From: TMP-24 sp041397305 | GTDB lineage: Bacteria > Pseudomonadota > Alphaproteobacteria > Rhodobacterales > Rhodobacteraceae | Direction of reading: 5' to 3' | Assembly: GCA_041397305.1 (NCBI GenBank) | Contig: JAWKWX010000003.1 | Location: 1 to 64,000, forward strand | DNA: 64,000 bases | Shown here: positions 59,367 through 64,000 of the stretch, piece after piece | Layout: every line of letters begins with the position of its first letter | Numbering within the stretch: position 1 is the first letter of the stretch | Translations under genes and position numbers: made by a program | The notes under the pieces: generated by a model | Databases searched by the model: none | Seen by the model: the letters and a program-made list of their open reading frames with translations, nothing else | Told to the model about the DNA's origin: nothing

Positions 59367-59650
59367 ACGGCGAGTGCCCATATCGTCGCGAGCATCAACG
59401 TAACCGATCCCGACGGCTACCAGGACTATGTGAATGAAGCAATAAAGGTCACCGAACGTACAGGTGGACGACTGTTGGTCAGCGGTGGCCGAACCGAAAC
59501 GATTGAAGGTAGGCTCAGCAACCGGATTGTCGTTATCGAGTTTGAAACGATGGACGCCGCCCGCTCGGCCGCATCGGGATACACGAACTTGCGACACCCG
59601 GGGCGGCTCCCGCTCCCAACTACGATTCCGTTATCGTCGAGGGCGTCTGA
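59367..59650 (+). pseudogene. DUF1330 family protein, frameshifted
   Basis: About 95 codons of a dimeric alpha-beta barrel protein: SAHIVASINVTDPDGYQDYVN, GRLLVSGGRTETIEG and VVIEFETMDAARSAA. After a break near 59600 it ends in another frame with NYDSVIVEGV. The expected start position, 6 bases after GGGAGG, reads ACG (59367), possibly a mis-called ATG. The 170 bases after its stop hold no recognisable gene. Confidence 0.7.
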
Positions 59651-59820
59651 GGCTCATACAAGCTTCGTACGCCCGATCTGCAATATCGTCAAAGCTCGCG
59701 GCGTCTCAGTTGGCCAGAAAACTGTCCCGGATCACGCGCCAGAATTTCCGCCCGCTCCGGAGGATGTGGTGCGTACGCGAACAGGCTGGATCTGGGTCTT
59801 CCTAAACTACCGACGGCCAG

Positions 59821-60693
59821 TTACCGCGTCGGCACCGGTACGTCGCCACGGTAATCGTAAAACCCCGCTGCGTTTCCGGCCCAGCCAGTAGGGCCTCGAC
59901 ATATTTCGTCGAAGCGGACAGGGCCGGTATTTGGTGTCCGCGAGCCTCGTGCAGGACGTTCATGATCGCAAGGCAGGTATCGAGACCGATGAAATCGGCA
60001 AGCTCCAGGGGCCCCATCGGATGGTTGGCGCCAGCTTCAGCGACTGGTCGATCGATTTCACGGACCCCACGCCCTCATAAAGCGTATGAACCGCCTCGTT
60101 GATCATCGGCATCGGGATGCGGTTGACGATGAAGGCCGGAAAATCCTCTGCGCTCGCGGCCGTCTTTCCGAGCCGTTCCACCGCGACCAGGGCCTTGTAG
60201 GTCGGCTCGTCCGTTGCGATGCCGCCCGGATCAGCTCGACGAGCTGCATCACCGGCACCGGGTTCATGAAATGGAAGCCCATGAACTTTTCCGGCCGGGG
60301 TCGGTGCGCGAGGCGAGGCGCGTGATCAGATGGATGAGGTGTTGGAGGTCAGGATCGTCTCGGGCTTCAGATGCGGGACCAGATCCTCGAAGATCCGCCT
60401 GTGACCATCTCGCGTTCGGTCGCGGCCTCGATCACCAGGTCCGGTCTGGCCGAGGTCAGCGAGCCTGAGCGTCGTGCGGATGCGCCCCAGAGCGGCTGCC
60501 TTGTCGGCCTCAATCGCCTTGCCGCGCGAAATCTGGCGATCGAAAATTCTTGACGATCGTCAGGATGGCGACCTTGTCGAGCGCCTCCTGGCTCACGTCG
60601 GTCCTCAGGACATCGTAGCCCGCCGCCGCGAACATGGGCGATGCCGTTGCCCATCTGGCCTGCGCCCACGATACCAGCCGACTGGATCGCCAT
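59821..60693 (-). pseudogene. hbd: 3-hydroxybutyryl-CoA dehydrogenase, frameshifted
   Basis: NAD-dependent enzyme oxidising 3-hydroxybutyryl-CoA. ATG 60693 gives AIQSAGIVGAGQMGNGIAHV (Rossmann GxGxxG). Other frames carry the segment after SNTSS, EKFMGFHFMNPVPVMQLVEL, AFIVNRIPMPMINEAV, and MGPLELADFIGLDTCLAIMN, ending KTQRGF-like. All key motifs are present across frames, so the gene is probably intact in the cell. Confidence 0.8.
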
Positions 60694-60844
60694 CTTTGTC
60701 CTTTCCCGCTCTGCCGCGCGACCTTATGCACCCCTGCCCGGCCTGCGCAAGCCTTGCCGGAGGCGATGCCCGATCGCATTAGGCATTTGGCAATGCCTTC
60801 CGTGCAAGCCTTGATCCCGGGTGGATCTGAACTGAGTGGGATCA

Positions 60845-61653
60845 ATGGCCTATGAATTTCCTCCGGGCGCGGGGGCGCTCGACTATCTTCCGTGCGGCTA
60901 TGGCGCGTCGAAGCTCCTGTTTCGCGGGCCCCGGCGCAAGCTGGAAGGGCAGTATTGCGCCTTTCTCGGCGGTCGGAGACCTATGGGAAATATGTGCGCG
61001 ATCCCTATCCGGCGCTGGCGGAAGCGGCGCTTGGCCTGCCGATGGTGAACCTTGGCTACATGAATGCGGGTTCCGATGTGTTCCTGAACAGGCCGCGATC
61101 ATCGGCGCGGTAGCAATCGCCCGTGTCGCGGTGATCGAATCCTTGGCGCGCGAACATGTCGAACCGGTTCTATGCCGTGCATCCCCGCCCGCAACGACCG
61201 TTTCCTGCGCCTCGGCTGATGAAGACGATCTTCGGCGAGGTGGATTTCAACAGTTCCGCCACACGCCACATGCTGTTGACGCTGAAACGCATGGCGCCGG
61301 AAAAGTTCGGACTGGTAGAGACCGAGTTGAAGGCCGCCTGGGTGGCCCGCATGCGGCTTTTCCTGCAGAAGATGACGACGAAGACCGTGCTTCTGGCGAT
61401 CGGCAATCATCGCGCTGCCGGTCGGCGGACGATGAGCTGGGGCCAGAGCTTGCTCTGATCGATGACAAGATGATCGACACCGTGCGCCCCTTCGCGACCG
61501 ACCTCATCCGCGTCGCGCAAGCGGCTCGCGGCCGTCATCAGGAACGCTGGGGATGTTCTTCGCGCCGCTCGACGCGCCGCGGCGCGGAACTTGCCCGGCC
61601 CGCGCGTTCACGAGGAGGTGGCCGAAGCGTTGATCCCGGTGATCGCCATCTGA
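60845..61653 (+). pseudogene. DUF6473 family protein, frameshifted
   Basis: Rhodobacteraceae-specific family. Frames combined read GALDYLPCGYGASKLLFRGP, ETYGKYVRDPYPALAEAALG, LGYMNAGSDVFLN, NRFYAVHPR, FLRA-like, and ETELKAAWVARMRLFLQ, ending EALIPVIAI. The fold and function are unknown. It lies divergent from hbd and upstream of the etfA 3' end, the usual neighbourhood for the family. Confidence 0.7.
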
Positions 61654-61721
61654 AGTGACTGAAATGACAGGGCCCGCCAGTGGCGGGCGCCTGTCGATCA
61701 CTATCCCTGGCCGCTCGAGGG

Positions 61722-62645
61722 TCAGAGCTTGCTAGTCAGTTCCGGAACCGCAGCAAAGAGATCGGCGACAAGCCCGTAATCGGCGACCTGGAAGATCGGT
61801 GCCTCTTCGTCTGATCGCGACGATGATCTTGCTGTCCTTCATCCCCGCAAGGTGCTGGATCGCGCCCGAGATGCCGACCGCGACATAGGTCCGGCGCCAC
61901 GACCTTGCCGGTCTGGCCGACCTGCCAGTCGTTCGGGGCATAGCCGCTGTCGACTGCCGCGCGGCTGGCGCCGACGGCCGCGCCCAGCTTGTCGGCGAGG
62001 GCCTCGATCAGGTCGAAGCTTTCCTTGGAGCCGACACCGCGGCCACCCGAGACCACGACCTTGGCCGAGGTCCAGTTCCGGCCGGTCGGAGGCCGCGACC
62101 TTGTCCTCGATCCATTCCGACAGGCCGGGGCTGGCGGGCGCGCCGACGGTCTCGACCGCCGCCGATCCGCCCGTACCCGCGGGCTCGAAGATCGAGTACG
62201 GATCGAGACGACCTTGATCTTGTCGGACGATTTCACGGTCTGGATCGCGTTGCCGGCATAGATCGGCCGCTCGAACGTGTCGGCATCGACGATGCCGGAA
62301 GACATCCGAGATCCACCATTACGTCGAGAAGGGCCGCGACGCGCAGCCAGCACGTTCTTGGCGTCCGTCGTGGCGGGCGCGATGATATGGCTGTAGCCGC
62401 CCGCGAGCGAGACGATCAACGCCGCGGTCGGCTCGGCCAGGCGGTGGCCAAGCACGGCATCCTCGGCGCAGAGCACCTTCTTCACCCCGTCGAGCTTCGC
62501 CGCCTCGGCAGCCGCATCGGTAGCCCGCGCGCCCGCTGCGCAAGCACCGTCACATCGCCGAGCATCTTCGCGGCGTCAGCGCCTTCGCTGTCGCATCGAC
62601 CGACAGCTTTCCATCGGTCACTTCACCAAGCAGAAGAACAACCAT
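61722..62645 (-). pseudogene. etfA: Electron transfer flavoprotein alpha subunit, frameshifted
   Basis: FAD-binding ETF subunit that passes electrons from acyl-CoA dehydrogenases such as Mcd to ETF-quinone oxidoreductase. Recognisable across frames: MVVLLLGEVTDGKLS at the start, GYSHIIAPATTDAKNVL, RPIYAGNAIQTVKS, VVVSGGRGVGSKESFDLIE, the FAD signature region VDSGYAPNDWQVGQTGKVV, and GMKDSKIIVAI. Start overlaps the etfB stop. At least four frame breaks. Confidence 0.85.
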
Positions 62646-63421
62646 CAGATCACCCCCCACTTCGTCTTTGAGTTTCGCGATCAGTTCGTCGACCGAACCG
62701 ACCTTCACGCCCGCCTTGCCGCGGCCCGCCCCGGGCTCGCGCTGGTTTTCACGACCGTCAGGCGCGGCGCGACATCGACGCCATAGTCGGCGGGCGTCTT
62801 GGCCGCGAGCGGCTTGTCTTGGCCTTCATGATGTTCGGCAGCGGGCATAGCGCGGCTCATTGAGGCGCAGGTCGACCGAGACGATCATGCGGCAGCTTGA
62901 CCGCGATCGATTGCAGGCCGCCGTCGACCTCACGGGTCACGATCGCCTTGTCGCCCTCGACCTTGAGCTCCGAGATGAAGGTGGCCTGCGCCCAGCCGAG
63001 GAAGCGCCGCCAGCATCTGGCCGGTGGCGTTCATGTCATTGTCGATCGCCTGCTTGCCCGCAGAGCACGATGCCGGGGCCTTCTTCCTTCACGACAGCCA
63101 GCCAGCAGTTTCGCGACGGCAAGCGGTTCGATGTCGGTGTGCCGCATCCGCCGGCCGCCTCGATCAGGATCGCGCGGTCGGCCCCACTCGGCCAGCGCGG
63201 TGCGGAGCGTTTCCTGCGCCTGCTTGACGCCGATCGAAACGACGACAACCTCGGTCGCGATGCCCTTTTCACTTCAGCGGATCGCCTCTTCCACGGCGAT
63301 CTCGTCGAACGGGTTCATCGTGACATTTTGACGTTGGCGAGATCGACACCTGATCTGTCCGCCTTCACGCGGACCTTACGTTATAGTCGATCACGCGCTT
63401 CACAGGCACGAGGACCTTCAT
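62645..63421 (-). pseudogene. etfB: Electron transfer flavoprotein beta subunit, frameshifted
   Basis: AMP-binding ETF subunit. The start KVLVPVKRVIDYNV, then NPFDEIAVEEAIR, EVVVVSIGVKQAQETLRTAL, DRAILIEAA, AIDNDMNATGQMLAALP-like, FISELKVEGDKAIVTREVDG and VKVGSVDELIAKLKDEVG are spread over several frames. Its TGA overlaps the etfA ATG (TGATG), so etfBA form one operon. Confidence 0.85.
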
Positions 63422-63445
63422 CGGCGTGTACTTCCTCAAGACGGG

Positions 63446-63463
63446 GCCGCCCTCGCGGGCGGC
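63446..63463 (-). terminator. Hairpin between the adenosyltransferase gene and etfB
   Basis: GCCGCCC-TCGC-GGGCGGC, a 7-bp perfect GC stem. The T content after it on the minus strand is low (CCCCGTCTTG), so it is a weak candidate. Confidence 0.4.
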
Positions 63464-63589
63464 GCAATAACTCCCCGTCCGGCTCCTAGCGATTCTGCAA
63501 CGCAGAGGACAGTGCAAAATCGACAGGAAGACGCTGGGACGCCACGTTCTGGCCTGTTAGCGAGGACAGGCAGTGGGCCGGGCCGTCAC

Positions 63590-64000
63590 CCTGCCCTTGC
63601 GCCCCTCTTCGCGAGGAACGGCCTGATGGGCGCCCGGTAGCCCACAGAACATCCTCGCCGCCATCTGCCGCTATGCGCGCGGGCCGCGACGAAGAACCAG
63701 TCCGACAGGCGGTTCAGACAGGTGACCGCGGCGGGGTTGACCTCTTCGCTTTCGGCTAGCTTCTCGACCGCCAGCCGCTCGCCCGCGGCTTACGGTGCGA
63801 CAGAGATGCAGGTGCGCGGCAGCGGCGTGCTACCTGGCAGGATGAAGCTGCGCAGGGTGAAAGCGGCGCGTTCATCGCGTCGATCTCGCGTTCCAGCCGT
63901 TCGGCCCTGGCCGGGCAGCATGCGCAGGACCGGATAGCTCGCTTCCGCGTCCTTGGTCATCTCGGGGCGGCAGAGATCGGCGCCATTGTCGAAAAGATCG
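63590..64000 (-). pseudogene. Cob(I)alamin adenosyltransferase (PduO type), frameshifted and cut by the window end
   Basis: Makes adenosylcobalamin from cob(I)alamin and ATP. Minus-strand fragments include FDNGADLCRPEMTKDAEASY, LPGQAERLEREIDAMNAPLS, LRSFILPGSTPL and AHLHLCRT. Later, in another frame, come EEVNPAAVTCLNRLSDWFFV and EDVLW, the PduO-family order. The N-terminus lies beyond the window and the exact stop is unclear because of indels. Adenosylcobalamin is needed by ethylmalonyl-CoA mutase, which fits mcd in this genome. Confidence 0.7.

Noticed and set aside
55000..64000. Idea that the broken block is a true decaying region or programmed frameshifting
   Set aside because: Breaks are frequent, lack slippery-site context, and hit essential-type genes at uniform density; sequence error is simpler.

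Overview
The window is 64 kb of high-GC, densely coded alphaproteobacterial DNA. Gene content and order point to the Rhodobacteraceae/Paracoccaceae (Rhodobacter-Defluviimonas-like). The evidence is the pckA<->chvI-chvG-hprK-rapZ-PTS IIA-HPr locus, rpoZ-rsh-DUF2062-pdxJ...acpS-lepB-rnc-era-DUF1491-recO, an aa3 cytochrome oxidase subunit I, a methylsuccinyl-CoA dehydrogenase of the ethylmalonyl-CoA pathway, a DUF6473 gene beside etfBA, and DUF1127/DUF2244/GSCFA proteins. It looks chromosomal. I see no phage, plasmid, IS element, CRISPR array or rRNA operon.

Layout. 0-5 kb: a broken DUF2332 gene, pth and rplY, an MFS exporter, and a polyamine-type ABC locus that keeps PotC but has a potA/potB fusion scar. 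5-8.6 kb: tRNA-Leu(GAG), then a redox-flavoured block (Cys-rich MarR regulator with palindromic operators, exported protein, redoxin, DUF1127 peptide, SoxR) and lipB. 9-15.8 kb: a divergent pair of DJ-1/PfpI-fold proteins (AraC regulator and lipoprotein), ctaD, DUF2244, a guanidine-II riboswitch with sugE, a YqeY protein and carA. 15.8-25 kb: a CtrA-like box before an MshEN-glycosyltransferase fusion, a GntR regulator, a HAD nucleotidase, a UbiH-like hydroxylase, tRNA-Pro(CGG), an EamA transporter, gltX and two metallopeptidases. 25-35 kb: an exported EEP phosphodiesterase, glutamine-dependent nadE, a secreted MORN protein with about 18 repeats, a GSCFA/SGNH pair, a LysE exporter, leuA with a leucine-rich leader peptide, and an ArsR-SRPBCC pair. 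35-48 kb: rnhA, a methyltransferase, ispH, a NYN RNase, folK, and the long housekeeping run from rpoZ to recO. 48-54.7 kb: an MFS protein, mcd, a TauE exporter, pckA and chvI.

From about 55.2 kb to the end, and in the first ~430 bases, every recognisable gene (chvG, hprK, rapZ, PTS IIA, HPr, plsC-like, DUF1330, hbd, DUF6473, etfA, etfB, cob(I)alamin adenosyltransferase, DUF2332) is broken by repeated one-base indels while its protein homology stays strong across frames. Ten or more adjacent housekeeping genes failing this way is best explained by poor base calls or assembly, not gene decay. Treat those entries as probably intact in the organism.

Functionally, the window links carbon-flux control (pckA, ChvI/ChvG, HprK-HPr-PTS IIA, mcd, etfAB, hbd) with stringent-response and translation functions (rsh, rpoZ, rnc, era, pth, gltX). 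The accessory points of most interest are the SoxR-type promoter reading into a DUF1127 gene, the MarR/redoxin cassette, the putative c-di-GMP-responsive glycosyltransferase behind a CtrA-like box, and the scar in the polyamine transporter.
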